Origin: Kudoa neothunni
Lineage: Eukaryota > Cnidaria
NCBI GenBank assembly: GCA_964304625.1
Contig: OZ199838.1
Span: 11,780,001 to 11,844,000 of the forward strand
Reading direction: 5' to 3'
DNA length: 64,000 nt
Every line of letters starts with the position of its first letter. The stretch's first letter is position 1. A program made the position numbers and the translations under genes. The notes beneath the pieces are model-generated. The model ran no database searches. It was given only the letters and a program-made list of their open reading frames with translations, and was not told the DNA's origin. This document shows positions 39,693 to 52,655 of this stretch, piece after piece.

Positions 39693-40647
39693 ATATACTC
39701 ATTTATTATATTTGTATTATTTTATATACTTTTTATAAATATCTAATATGTGAATTATTTTTAGTTCCATCAAATCAATTGTGTATAGATTATAATTAAC
39801 AATACATTTAAACAGTATTTATATAAAAATAAATTTTTTTTCCATATTTAAAAGTGTAAAATATTATTTAATTTTAGAATCTAATGACAAAAAGTTAGTT
39901 CCAGACGATCAACTCGTCACTAAAATTTAAACTTTCTTCTTGCAGCCATTTAGTCGGGGCCTGAGAAAATTTAATCGTCTTTATATTAGTCATAAAATAC
40001 AGGTGTGTGGAAGAGAAATAATTTTTTCTAATTTTGGAAAATTCATATTTTATAAAGATATAACTAAATTTAAAAAATTTTTAATGACCTATTCTAAAGA
40101 AAATTTAGTGTGATATTCTATTAATTGGTTAAGATGTATAAAATTCACCAAGGACAGAAAGATTATACTTCTGAGATATGCTACCTGTCTGTCCAGAGTC
40201 AGGATTGTTTATACCTGTTTCTAGGCAACCTGTATCAAAATTGATCATCTAACAATTCACAATAAATAAATATATTCTGGTTTCCGCAACAGTTGACAAT
40301 AGTTGATAAGTTCGACTAAACCAACAATAATATCTGAAATAAAAAATGTTGATTGGAAACAAAAGTAATAAATTTTTGATTATATAGTAACCCCCAGTGA
40401 GTAAATAATGTTGTTCTTGTAGACAAAACTGGTACAGTGAACTTTTTAGCATGATTGTGTCGCTCGAATGTTAAAATGGTTTGTTAGCAGAATATTTAAA
40501 ATTGAATTGACCAGATAATTAGAAATTTTCTCCATCAAACCCAAAGGATCGAGTAATTAAGAAATGTAACGCGTCAACTCAGCGTCTGTAACTTGTCAAC
40601 ACACTTATTCACGCGTTGTTTTGGTGTGTGGCAATAGTTCATATAAA
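39693..40647. other. Spacer upstream of P4HTM
   Basis: AT-rich. After an acceptor-like site near 39878 a short open stretch reads ESNDKKLVPDDQLVTKI before a stop; it could be an alternative last exon of the receptor-like gene, but no in-phase donor was found. An open frame at 40249-40452 (minus) is not convincing. Confidence 0.35.
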
Positions 40648-42352
40648 ATGCTTCAAACGACACTTGCAGTAATATTATTTATTATTCCACTCATAAGAAG
40701 TGAAGGAATTTTGGACGATTTAAATGCGGAAACAGTAAAAATAACCACCTGCGATGCAAAAGAATGTCCAGAAAAACAAGCTGGAGAACAGCTGTCCAAT
40801 GGACCACTAAAAAAACTTGATCCCGTGAAAGTAAATGCTCATAAAACAAAACTCCTCTTACGGATATTAAAATGACTAAAAGACAAAATGAGAACCTTTT
40901 TTTAGATCGGCCATGAAAGAAAAATTGAAATAACTCCAAATGTAGAAAGGACTCTTGAAACTGTAGCCCTCAGTCCAATAATATTTAGTAGATAGATGTC
41001 CAATTATAAATAAATAATTTTAATGTTTTCAACTAGAAATGGATAACTTCCTAAACGATGAAGAGTGTGATCGTATAATGAAGCTTGCAGAAGAATTTGG
41101 ATTGCACAGCAGTGATCTTCACATGGATAGGAAATCGATAGAAAATAGAGACTATAGAAAGTCATCTACTTCTAAGGGTTCTGAGATGAGTTATTGGGAT
41201 CTTAATCAGGACGGCAGAATCAGTGTTCCTGAAGAAGTAATTTCGATTAGTTGACATTTTTTAAGTGTTCCTAACTAAAGATAAAACAAGTTGCTATCAA
41301 GGAGCACTTGCTCTATATCAGTGACGAAGAGGTTGGCAAAATGTAGTCTAATTATACTTGAATTGATTATTAATGTTATTTTAGGTTAAAAAAATTTGAA
41401 GTACCTGTAGAAATAGACGCAAACACTACTTATATTTCACCACAAGGTTTGAGTACATTCAACGCAGCTGGTATGGCCCAATATCTTCACGATACTCGCA
41501 TGAGTCATCCTCATCATCGGGACAGAACAAGTGACCAAGTTTGGCTAAGTGCTTATGGAACAAATGACACATTACTCCATGGAATTTATGCCAAGTTAGA
41601 TGGTTAAAAAATTAAAGGTTTTATTAAATCAAACCTTAGACTACAAAAAGTAACTCAACTCCCCAAAGATATTGTAGATGCTTCTGAACCTTTCCAGGTA
41701 TTCAGAAAATCAACGAATAATTCCAGTTATCTATTTCCTTTAATAATTTCAGGTGGTAAGATACGGTGAAAGAGGACATTATTACGCACACTATGACTCA
41801 CAATCCAGGAAAGAATTCCAGGAATTGCAATGTTGCCAATATATTGATGATATGCCCACCGGCTCGTCATGCAGAATTTGCAGGTAGAAAAATACAACAT
41901 TCCTATCAATAGTTAAAACCATTATTAATAATCTTACTCTAAATAGATATCTGACTGCTCTTTATTTCCTGAATGATCCAGTGGAAGGCGGTGAAACTGC
42001 CTTTCCAGTAGCTGATCAAAAAAATTTTGATGAAAAGGTACCTACCTATTTCTCTTCGCTATAACACTTAGAGTTGAATTACAAAATGTAGGAATTCAGA
42101 GAGAGAAAAAACGGTGATATGTACAATCTCAGCAAATTCTGCCATAGAGCTAACATTGTTGTAAAACCCAAGAAGGGTACAATGGTTCTATGGTACAATC
42201 ATTTCACCACTGATGATGGCTTCCTTGGCGAATTAGACGAAGCTTCATTGCATGGTGGATGTGATGTCATCCAAGGAGAGAAATGGATAGCCACCACTTG
42301 GATTCCAGCTCCTGAAAGGGACTCGCCCAAACCCAAATATGGTCATCAATAA
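40648..42352 (+). CDS. P4HTM: P4HTM-like transmembrane prolyl 4-hydroxylase
   Basis: Fe(II)/2-oxoglutarate dioxygenase of the ER. The Met at 40648 precedes a hydrophobic segment (MLQTTLAVILFIIPLIRSEG), taken as signal peptide or anchor. Then IGHERKIEITPNVERTLETV and MDNFLNDEECDRIMKLAEEF correspond to the P4HTM-specific region; YWDLNQDGRISVPEE is a canonical EF-hand loop (D-x-N-x-D-G). The catalytic part has HYYAHYDSQSR (H-x-D iron ligands), RYLTALYFLNDPVEGGETAF, then SLHGGCDVIQGEKWIATTWI with the distal iron-binding His and the Lys that binds 2-oxoglutarate. Introns are short (about 40-60 bases). Length is near the family norm. P4HTM is known to act on HIF-alpha in vertebrates; the substrate here is unknown. 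Lies tail to tail with EMC10. Confidence 0.93.
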
Positions 42353-43065
42353 TAAGTTTGCGTCCTTCTTTAGGCTATTATGGACTATCACTTTAATAGT
42401 ATTTGCTAAAATAGTATCTATTTGAAATATTGTCAAATTTACTTACTTCTGTCTCCTCCATTTGATTATTAAATCTAACACAATGTAAATGATTAGATCG
42501 TGCGATCCAGTTGCATACGTTCGCTACGTTATTAATTTATTTAAGAGGTAGAATCGTATTCAAGTCAAACACATTTTTATTTATATAAAGCAGTATTATA
42601 TAACCTCTTTGAGTAGGAATGCTGGTTTTTGACGACGGTTAAACTAATTAATAGCTTTTGTCAGACATCTCAAGAAAGCGTCGTTTCCATCGAAACTCCC
42701 TAGGTAGATTGATTACTGCTTTAACTTAGTAGCACACATAAAACTATATAACAAATGATCTACATCGAAATCCCTTTTTACGTGCGAAAGTAATTACATG
42801 CCCCAAAATTGCCACCATGATTAAACAGAATCTATATTTTAGATTTAGTTAGTCTATATTAATTATAGCCCTCAAATAATACGCCAAATTTTGGATAATT
42901 AGTTGATATAAATCCTTCTTTAATTCAAATTTATTTCCTAACTTATTTTTAAGAAACATTATCAAATTTGGAAACTGATTCATTATTGCTTTAATGCAAT
43001 TAAATTGTTCAAAAAAGTCCACATACAATAACAACGTAAAAAATAACGAGATTAAACGTCAACAA
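42353..43065. other. 3' spacer between convergent P4HTM and EMC10
   Basis: AT-rich; contains the 3' UTRs of both genes. No further feature seen; open frames at 42245-42436 and 42849-43034 on the minus strand are not gene-like. Confidence 0.4.
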
Positions 43066-43717
43066 CTATTTTGGAAGTAATAAAGATATCACCAGCGGGA
43101 CCAAGAACAGATACCAATATTTAAGATAGAAGGGACGATTATCTTCCATACTTTTCTGTTCGTTAGCTCTTTTAAGTACTTCTGTGTAATTTTTCAATCT
43201 TATTGGAGGAAGGTGTTCAGGAACGTCAGTTTTGGTGTCAAAATTCATTCGACCTACAATAACGAATAAAAACTGAAATTTGCATTTTAATGCTTTCATT
43301 ACTTCTTGATGATAATTTTAAAGCATTCGTTTTTGGCATTAAAGATAACGCAATCAGAGTGGTGGGATTGTGTGTGGTTGAAAAATAGCCGACGAATGAT
43401 AACTGGAATCTGGCATTTTTTAGGTGGCTGATTTCTATGCAAGATGAATAATGATTCTTAGGTGTGTTTGCTGACTGGCATTCAACACAATAGAATCCAT
43501 TTCCCATCTTTGAAATTTTCTTGTAGTTTTTTTCAGAGATATCAATTATCTTATCTTTAAGCAGTGGTAGTGCGCCATCCTCTTGAATTATTCGCATACT
43601 ACCAAGGTTTTCGGCGGTTTTCCAATTGTCAATAGAATATGTACACGAAAGCAAATCGATATGATTGCTATAAATACCACTTAACAATAGCAGTACGAGT
43701 CCCCAGGCCCAAATCAT
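43066..43717 (-). CDS. EMC10: EMC10, ER membrane protein complex subunit 10
   Basis: Two exons. Exon 1 from Met 43717 begins with a signal peptide (MIWAWGLVLLLLSGIYS), then a luminal beta-rich domain including GNGFYCVECQ and NPTTLIALSLM. One intron of about 43 bases (GTAATG...TTGTAG, roughly 43254-43296) joins in phase to exon 2: DVPEHLPPIRLKNYTEVLKR, NEQKSMEDNRPFYLKYWYLF and a C-terminal TM helix ending LLLPK. The (F)xxKYW motif followed by a terminal membrane helix is diagnostic of EMC10. The complex inserts transmembrane helices into the ER membrane. About 200 residues, close to other EMC10 proteins; no damage seen. Confidence 0.88.
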
Positions 43718-45993
43718 TATCTCGCTATTGCGTGCGCAAGAATATTTAATCGTTTAACAACTTTAGGTTATCTCAAAATGTTACATTTAAATAATATCGA
43801 AAATTTTTTTTTGATCCAATATAGAAAAATTTCACTGTTATCTAAAGATTTATTTAGTAATTTTTGATTTTTTGATTTTTAATTATATGAAATATATTAT
43901 TGGTGTTGGAAAACATTGACGTTTAAGATTTTTTGGGTCTAAGAAAGAAAGTACTTATATCTAGAATTAGCGCAAGCTCGAGTGAAGATTCATAAAAATT
44001 ATAGCTATATTCTATTTCTTCTCGAAAGCATGGATCGATGGAAAGAAAAATGATTTTGATTTTATAGAGCAAATACGTTTAATAATGTTTCATTTTTATT
44101 AAATATGTAAATCTACTAATTTTGGTTCATATTAATAGACTGTCGCTAATCGCGCGTAGAAATATAACCTTAATATCATACGTACGCGAGACATCCGTTT
44201 TTAAACCCTACATCTTCTACTTAAGTGTTAAGTTGCAATAAATTTTTTTAAATTGTTTTAAGAATAATGATTCAATTTAAAGGGAAATCGTTGCGGATGT
44301 TCATAATTTGTATAAATACAATATGGTGAAATATCTAGAACAAAATTATAATATTTTTAAACTTAATGTTTGTATGTATTAATTTATTTAAAATGATTGA
44401 TAATTAAGAAATAAATGGTTTGAGAAAAAAAATTTTTAGCTTAAAAGAATCATTTTTTACTTCACTTGTAAAATTAAACTTTCACATTGCAACGAACCTT
44501 TATTGCAATATAACCCAAAACTTTAATTTAGTTAATAATTTCTTTAACATTTATTTGTGTTAAAAAAATTAATAATAGAACAAATAATGATAATAACTCA
44601 TGATTCCCTTTAAAATAATTTTTTGAGCGAAATTTTGGTATTTTTTAGAATATTTGATAAATTTCCGTCGTGTACATTAATAAATAATATCGAAAATTTC
44701 AGTCCTCTATAAAACACTTAAATTATTGAAATCTCATTTTAAATTATCTAATAAAATTTGAAGGATTCAATAAAGTTAGTTAGCTTTGGGGAATTTTTTT
44801 ACTTTACGGTCAGGAAAATAGCGATTTAAATAAGACATCCTCATTTAGAAATACGCGGGAGTTCATGCCGACTCAAAATAAACTTTGAATAAAAATAATA
44901 ATTTTATTAGGGGTTTTAATGCAATTTATTTATATGAAAGTGATTATTAGTATGGTAAATAATATTAAGGTGACATTAAGTATAACGGATTCTAAGAAAT
45001 TGAATCTGTAAATAGTTTGCTAATAAGAGTTCCTAAGACTACAAAATTTCATTGCACATGCTTACATTTTAGAATGAAATTTTACCGTGCTAATGTAAGT
45101 AATAATTAAATTCCTAACATCAAATTTATTCTTTTTTGTAATGGGGTATACTAATACACAGATATGATTTTTTTATGTACGGACGAAACAAATTTTCATT
45201 TTTTTGATAAGCTTCCTTTTTATTTTAAATAGAAAGAATTACAATTTTAAAGTTTACTGAGAAATTCGACGAATTATTCCTAAATATACTAAATATTTTG
45301 TTGGTATATTATTCAATAAATAAGTAAACGTTTTTTCAACGTAAAGTACAAAAATATCTTACGAAAAATCAGTAATTATTATACATATCTTAATAACCTC
45401 AAAAAATTTGATATATTTAGTCATGGTACTTTAGAAAATATTTCGTATAAGAATAATTAATAAAATTTTCCGATCCAATTTCGACATTATTTTGTTATTT
45501 TATATGCTAGTATTTTTTGAAAGAATTTTAAGTGAGGTCGAAAGATTTTGTATACAGATCAGAATCATCCTGGAATGATAAACACTAAATGTTCAAGTGT
45601 CTAATTAAGTTTTTCCCTTTAAAATTACACCACTCACATTAATTAGTAATTATTAAATAAGTCCGTCTTCATCAGTATAAATTTTAGTCATATTTTAACA
45701 ATTTAGATGAAATATATCTTAAAGCGTGTATATTCTGTTTCTAAATTCAACTCGCTGGAAAATATGATGTATTACGAAAAAGAATAAATTTATTTTATAT
45801 TAAATGTATTGTATTGACTCACAATAAAATTTTACATAATTCTGATTCCTTTGTGGGATCAATATTTCAACAAAATGGGCAAAAAACTTGAATCAGATTC
45901 AAAAAATTAATTTACTATGAAGAATAATAATAAATTCACTAAAAACTAAGAAGTTGTGAAAATGGTTATCTTGCTTATGGAAAGCTGGCAGGC
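43718..45993. other. AT-rich spacer
   Basis: Over 2 kb upstream of EMC10 and downstream of the orphan membrane protein. No exon, terminal repeat or RNA gene recognised on either strand. Confidence 0.45.
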
Positions 45994-48890
45994 TTATTTC
46001 GTAATTTGAGCTACGGCGTAAATAGGAGCCTTCTTCTTTCTTTTGGACAGTCCGAAAAGCAAAAGGGCAATCAATCCAATAAGACACAATAATCCAAGCC
46101 TAAAATGATTATTACGCGCTATTGAAAATTACTTTTTATAAATAGTTACATCGAAAACAAGATTGTTTTGTTCCTTAAATAATAATATTAGTCAAATATA
46201 TGATCAAACATTTTAAATACTTTGATTTAGAAGCACTCGCATTGTCTGATTGATCTTCTGGCACTATCGGGAAAAGATAATTATTGCCCGATAACTACAA
46301 TCCAATTTACCCTCTTCTGGTACAGCAGCAACTGGATTAGCAACAGCTGTATTAGTAGCAACTGGTTTAGTGTCACCTGAGACAGTACCAACGGGTATAG
46401 AACCGATTGGTACATCATCATCATCATCATCATTAGTTGGCATATGATTCACGGTTGCACCTCCAGCTGGAACAGTTTGTATAACTTTGTGTTGACCCGG
46501 ATTTTGACCATCGGCTATTTTACCCTAAAATTTATTAGATTGATTGCATTGTTACGTATTCGAGCAAGTAAATAATTAATTATTAAAAGTGAAATTTTAC
46601 ATTGAAATCTTGGGCGTGAACGTTGGACACAGGTGGAGCATATTCTATTAATTATTTGATAAAAGTAAAAATTTATAACAACAATGGATTATTACTGTTG
46701 GATTTTGGATTTTGTACAACAAAAATATTTGAATCATGATTGGGATCCATAATGATGACGTTACCGTCGGCAAATATTTTTCTTTTGTGTGCTCTCACAT
46801 TCGATATATCATATAAGTTGGTTTCATCCATTGTCAGTTGGATAGGTCTACGATTCGATTCCAATTCAAATGAAGGATCGGTATATTTCCTCATTCTATC
46901 AACTTCATAGTCAACTTCGATATTGGGATCGTTATTAGTAGCAATATTGATGTTAATGTATTGATCAGAATTTGGCTTTTTGAGAAAGGTCTTGGCCACA
47001 CCGAAATGTCTCGGGCGTACAATGAATCGGGTAATTTTAGGGACAGCTTTGTTGTCAATAATAAAACCATCGTCGCATTTCACACTGCAATGTGTGGTGT
47101 AATCGCATTGAGCAGCCAGCTTAAGACGTGTTCCTTCCTTGTTCGACGAATACAATGTGTAATCGCAGTAAGTGTCTGGTCTATTCTCTCTAGGAAGTTG
47201 AACCTTGATTTGATCTCCGGTTAATTGGGTAAGCACAACCGGATAATCTTCCAAACGACTCTCTATAATGCATAAATAATTAAAATCTATCATTATTTAA
47301 TTCGTATATACTGGTTTTCACTTGAAACACTTTCTCTGAGTAATGCGAAAATGGCACAACTTTTATCGAATAAAGATGATATTGCTTGAGACCAATTACC
47401 TCAAATGTTGAACTACATGTATTCACACATCTGTCACTGTGAAGACATCTTCCAGGATGATAAACACCCGTATTATCATTCTGAATAAAAACCATACAGT
47501 AGGTTTGGTGGGCTAAAGCATCCGTTGATGGGGTAATAACCACGGAGTTGAGTCCAGGGTGTGCAATTAACTTGAGTAGTTCAGCTTCAACCGTTTTAAA
47601 TGACACACTCGATTCGCAAGTCGAATTTCTAACTACAACTAATCTATATCGGGTATTTGGTTTTAGGTTTAACAGCCTTTTAGATGCACATTGAGTATCA
47701 CATGATTGTTTCCCATCTTCGCCACATATGTGACTCATCTCATAACCGGGATATTCCTCATAATAAAGCTTCATTTGGCAGTGGTGACCTTCTTCAGCTA
47801 AAAGATCTAAGCGAACCAAAACTGAATTGTGGGTTATATCTTCCAATTCAACAATATTTTTCCCGACTAAATACAACAATAATCTAATAAATCGAACCTT
47901 AAAAACTACTAATGAAGCAATTTTCGTAGTGAGAACTCATGTATTTGGTCTTTATTTTTAGAGTATAAGAAGGTGATGATCCTGTGGTGAGTGTCATAGT
48001 CACGTTGTTGCATGGGGTGAAGCATTTGGTTGGTTGAGTACTCGAACCACAATTTTGGATCCACGTACCACTAGAAGTTCCTTCACATACTTGAAACTCA
48101 CACATTTCCTTTGGTTTAGCATTCGAGAATTCCACTTTTAATGCAGTGGTAGAGCTCCCTTTTTTCATACTTAAGGAAAATTGCTTAGCGCCTTGATCTT
48201 TGACCAAATGAGTTTTTTTGGTATAGACATACAGAGGAGCCTGTTCTTCGCCACAGAAGAGTTTGACACGATCTTTTGTGGAAATAAATTCGGTTGAAAT
48301 GGTTCCAAATCGGTGGCATTCAACATGATTTGACATGAATTTGATTGGGATATTGTTTTCCTTGATTTGACAAACGGTGTTGCCGGTGCATAGTTTAATG
48401 GTTTCGAACACAATTTTATCCTCTTGAAAGGATGCTTTTGCGTAGAGGGGTTTTTCAAAAACTAATTAAAATCAGAAACATTTCAACTTTACAAAAATAT
48501 CACTATTTTTGAGCGTCAGATAAATGTCGGAAGTAGAGGTACTACCACTGATTTTAACATAATAGGTGTCTTTGGGATCTGGGGGTATAAAGCTGTAGAC
48601 TCCAACGCAACTGACCTGTGCTTCCTCTTGATTATCAGCAATGATAGGTTGATAGGAAAGAGTGTCGTTATGGAAGGTTAAAAGACTAATTGTGCATTTT
48701 TCTGTGGGATCTCCATTCAAGCTCAAATGAACGGTGTCTTTAGTAGTTGTAGGAGATCGCTCAATTTTGTATTTGGTTGCATAAACTATGGAATATATGA
48801 GTTAATTATAACTGACAAAGATGATTCCACAATCTCACCTGATTTGTAAATCAGTTGAAAAGTCAACAGAGCGAAAAACACCAACCCCAT
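45994..48890 (-). CDS. Orphan type I membrane protein with Cys-rich repeated ectodomain
   Basis: Exons join in phase from Met 48890: signal peptide MGLVFFALLTFQLIYKS, then several ectodomain segments of 100-200 residues rich in beta-type sequence with paired cysteines (CDTQCASKR, CVNTCSS, CDYTTHCSVKCD, CEFQVCEG), suggesting FN3-like or related repeats. A stalk contains a run of six Asp (about 46425) and an Ala/Val/Pro/Thr-rich stretch (VATNTAVANPVAAVPEEG). Two short exons follow, then one TM helix (LGLLCLIGLIALLLFGL) with cytoplasmic KRKKKAPIYAVAQITK and stop at 45994. The TM frame is not the longest open frame there; it is chosen because it follows an AG acceptor and gives a proper helix with a basic stop-transfer. 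No family recognised; probably a surface or secretory-pathway glycoprotein. Confidence 0.65.
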
Positions 48891-50159
48891 TGTTATCGTG
48901 TAGTTGACCAAAGGCAGACAAAAATTAACGAGTTAATACTATAATAATTAAATAGAATTGATATTTTCGGCAATTATTGATAATTTCCAGATAGTATCTA
49001 TTCATACTAATAATTTTTCCATAATGCTATAGTAGCGAACAAAAAAACTAACAACTACCTAAGTTCAAATATAACGAGAAGTATCAATAAAAAATAAAGA
49101 CATGAGTCTATCTATTTAATATTGTTTACGTCCATAATTAATGAAATTAGTGGATTGTCATTCATATTGAATATTTGAATCGATATTATCGGGTATGAAT
49201 GTATACAACAAGAGATTCACTCTTAATCAATCTATTGAAATAAAACTCTTTTTGATACATTAATGTAATCTTCTTCCAGCCATCTCTACCTTCATTTAAA
49301 GTTCCCAAATAAAGTATATTAATAAAAACTTGGTATATTCTACCAAATGTAATGAACGTATGGGAGTTTTGATAAAATGAATTTCAGAAATTCTATATTT
49401 TTAATCGATGTAAGTTATACAATTTTAACAAACACTACTTTTAAATTTTTCGAAAAATTTTATCCATTAACAAAAATAAGATCACATTAATATTTTGCCA
49501 TTAGAAGTTGATAAATATGGTTGTCTCTAGTCCCCTGACAACTATAAATAAAATCTAATATATTATAAATTAATATCTTCAGCTCATATTATTCTAATTT
49601 ATTATAAAGTAAATAAATATAATTTATTACAAAAACAACTACCAATTAAGTTAGTTATGTGTTTATCGACCTACAAAATTAATCCCTTGTGTGTAATTTT
49701 GATTATAATTGATTATTTGAGTCCCCGAAGAGCTTGGTTATATACCAGAATTGATTACCTATACCAGATGTAAACAAATCAAATTTATAAGTAGATTATA
49801 AACACACGTTGCAAATATTGAAAATTGAAAGTTGCGCGAGCGTACATTCATTTTAAGATTAAAGTTGTATGGATCAATAATTACAGTCTTAAGTTAATCC
49901 AAAAATCGGATTCACTCCATATTCAGTGTGGTTTAATAATCATTCGGCAATAGCAACGTTGCGGTTATTCTTACGAAAAAATTTAATCCTAAATGGACCA
50001 AAGCATGCGCGACCGCCATTTTTAATCCCACATTCTCTAATAAATATATGATATTCATAGTAAATTTTTAAAGCTGCAATTTTAACGTCCATAATAATGC
50101 ATACATATTTTATCATTACAATGGAAATTTACACTGTATTTTAAAATATGAAACGTGAA
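48891..50159. other. AT-rich spacer
   Basis: Upstream of the orphan membrane protein. No gene seen. Near 49979-50040 GCATGCGCGACCGCCATTTT followed by TAATCCCACA resembles part of the dispersed repeat at 50160-50460. Confidence 0.4.
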
Positions 50160-50460
50160 ATTTTCAGCTAAATATCATAGCTATATTTCATTTTTATTAT
50201 CTTATCTCTACTTTTCTCGCAGAAATAATTCAATGCGGAGGCTATTCGCATGCCAAATTTTTAACTTAAACAGCAAGTGCGCCCGAGCAATGACAATTTT
50301 TAATCCCAACGAGTCGTACTCACAAACTGTATAGAGATCTAATTTTCTAGAATCCGCTATATTTAATTATTCCTGATTTATCGCTTCAATCAATAGTCAG
50401 AATTAATTAAATATAATCAAAACTAATGACACCTGAAAATTATCTATCGTTCCAATAGCC
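50160..50460. repeat. Dispersed repeat, copy related to 54155-54425
   Basis: Several blocks in the same order are shared with 54155-54425: GCGGAGGCTATTCGCATG against GCAGAGGTTATTTGTCATG; CAATGACAAT; ACTCACAA(A/G)C(T/C)GTA; AAAACTAATGACACCTGAAA against TAAACTAATGACACCTATAT, followed by TTATCTATCGTTCC against TTATTTACCATG. Ends were not defined; superfamily unknown. Confidence 0.5.
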
Positions 50461-50777
50461 ACTTTCTCTTTTAAACAATTTAAAACGATAAAGTACAGGC
50501 TCTATAACTCTAATTTTAATTTTGGTAATAAAAATCTGGGGATGAAATAAATAAACAGAATCAGATTTATCCGAATGAATTATAAAGGTACTAAAACCTT
50601 CAATATTTCGAAGAAATATCCACCGTATACAGTCTAATTTAAAACGAAAATAAAATTCACTATTCCATTAATTTAATTTAGTTCTCATGTTCTCTGTGCT
50701 ATTATAAATTAAACGCGGTTTTTACTATTTTACGCAAGCGCTGAATTAATTACTCCTCCAACAATATTACATTAGCT

Positions 50778-50912
50778 GTGCAAAGAGCCACTTTCAAAAT
50801 GCAAAATATTAAAAAATAGGCCTAATTATAATGAATAGCCCCGGGCGGGGTTCGAACCCCCCAGCCATAGTGTAAAAGGCGGTGATGCCGTAGCGCTCTG
50901 CTGATCGCTCAT
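50778..50912 (-). mobile_element. SINE-like element with tRNA-type promoter boxes
   Basis: Flanked by the 9-base direct repeat ACATTAGCT (50769-50777 and 50913-50921). On the minus strand the left part reads GAGCGATCAGCAGAGCGC (A-box-like) and, about 40 bases on, GGTTCGAACCCC (perfect B box), followed by GCCCGGGGCT and an AT-rich tail. The acceptor and anticodon stems do not pair as in a working tRNA, so it is a tRNA-derived retroposon or tRNA pseudogene rather than a functional tRNA. Length about 135 bases. Confidence 0.55.
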
Positions 50913-50921
50913 ACATTAGCT

Positions 50922-51768
50922 TTGGTCACATACCTCACAGGACCGACCATTACATACTTGAATATTATGGCTCATGAAGATAACAAGTTCTTTATTTTAA
51001 ATGGGGATATCAAATTCTGTTTTAGCGAAGCTTACCGAAGCAATATTGATGTTATCCGAAATATATTTATTGAAGGTTAATTAATTTATTTATTTTTAAT
51101 TCACTCCCAATTCTTCAAACGAAAATCATTTCAATATACCTATTATTTATCAACAGAATTATAGAATAAACGTAAGCAAATAACGCCGTATTTTTAACAT
51201 AAAAATCAGCCTAGATGTGTATCCTCTATATTGGGCGCCTAATTATTTTCAACAGAAAATTTAACATATAAAGCGCCAAAACATATTTTATTTTTACACG
51301 TCACAAAAGCTCTATAAACTACGTTAACATTGAGAATCATACCAAAATTTGTCATGGCTAAAAACATTCCAACCCCACCCAATAATTATGCTAATCAAAA
51401 ATAAATAAAAAAGAAAAACTGAAATTCATCATCTCCCAATAAAATCAAGACTTCGCCTGTATTATAATCACTATCGTAATTAATCAATTAATTTGTTGAG
51501 AAACTAAGTCCAGAAATATCTCCTCAAACGTTAATCTGAGGCAACAATCACAAATATCAAATGATTGGATACATTAAAAATGATTTTTATCAATAAATTT
51601 GTTCATTAACCAAACAATTTGACTGTAATCAAATTCAAACAACTATACGAATGATGACGGTTAGAGACGAATCATTGCAGATTAATCTCTAGGTTGAATC
51701 ACACAGAAGCGCCACTAGCAACCTGTGAAATTCACTATTAACTCTGCGATCCTCCTGGAATAGTTGCG
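50922..51768. other. Spacer upstream of orphan/NUP35 exons
   Basis: AT-rich, no exon or repeat end recognised. Confidence 0.4.
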
Positions 51769-52580
51769 ATGAACAAAAGGGTTCCCTTTTTTATGGATAA
51801 AACCATATCGGATCCATGGTTTGATGAATTGGACGATAATACAAATAACCGCCTTAATGAGCAACCGCTAACTGATTGGTATCCTACCACAACAAATCAG
51901 CCGGAGTTCTCAGATAAAGTCACCGTAAACAACTCCAAATACTATAATCTACCATGCGATTGTGGACTCGTTGATAATATCGCTATGTATCAAAAACTTC
52001 GGACCCACATTTACTATGATACACACACCCAGAATTTTTACAAATCGGACATCAATTCTACAGCAATTTTGCCTGATGGACTTCCTTACATGGGTTGTCC
52101 TAGACACAGCCAATACTTTTCAGACGTGATACGTTGCCATGTGAACGTTGTTGGATTTGGTGAAGGTGTTCATCAGAAGATATTTCTATTTGACGCTACT
52201 TCACAGCATAACTATGCGATTCCGAAGCCTAATACAAATTATCCCACCTTTGACGAGGGTATTATTTGTGATAAATTGTTTTGGTGATTTTAATTTTCGT
52301 GAGGTAGAGAGTGAAGCAATGGATAAAAAACGAAAAGTTCTATACAACTTGGCTACCACTAAACCTACTCGTCTAGAATCAGACATCTACCAACCAGTCC
52401 AGTGGGAGCTAACAAACATTTCCCCAATTGTGCAGCTTATCATAATGAAAAGGCTGACTGCACATGTAAGGAATATCTTGCAGCTGTACGTCAGAAATAT
52501 ATCAGAGCAAATTCTGCCGTTGCTGATGTGTTAGCCGATCATGGCATAGATATTGTTGTGACACCTGAAGGAATTCAGTA
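51769..52580 (+). CDS. Orphan coding exons upstream of NUP35
   Basis: The Met at 51769 opens 172 codons beginning MNKRVPFFMDKTISDPWFDE, with LPCDCGLVDNIAMYQKLRTH and GCPRHSQYF; the open frame probably ends at a donor near 52257. Further coding-like exons follow in other phases: ESEAMDKKRKV near 52310 and CTCKEYLAAVRQKYIRANSA then DHGIDIVVTPEGIQ ending at a GTAAGA donor near 52577. Introns between them could not be resolved. No family recognised. These exons may form a separate gene or the 5' part of the NUP35 transcription unit, since an in-register AG acceptor lies only about 80 bases further on. Confidence 0.45.
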
Positions 52581-52655
52581 AGATTAACCAACCATTATTC
52601 AAAAATGTACTATTGCAGTTTTTTTGGTGATGACGTTAATTTTTGATTTCATTAG

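Noticed and set aside
50778-50912. Functional tRNA gene on the minus strand
   Set aside because: B box is perfect, but the acceptor and anticodon stems do not pair; the flanking direct repeat fits a retroposon better.
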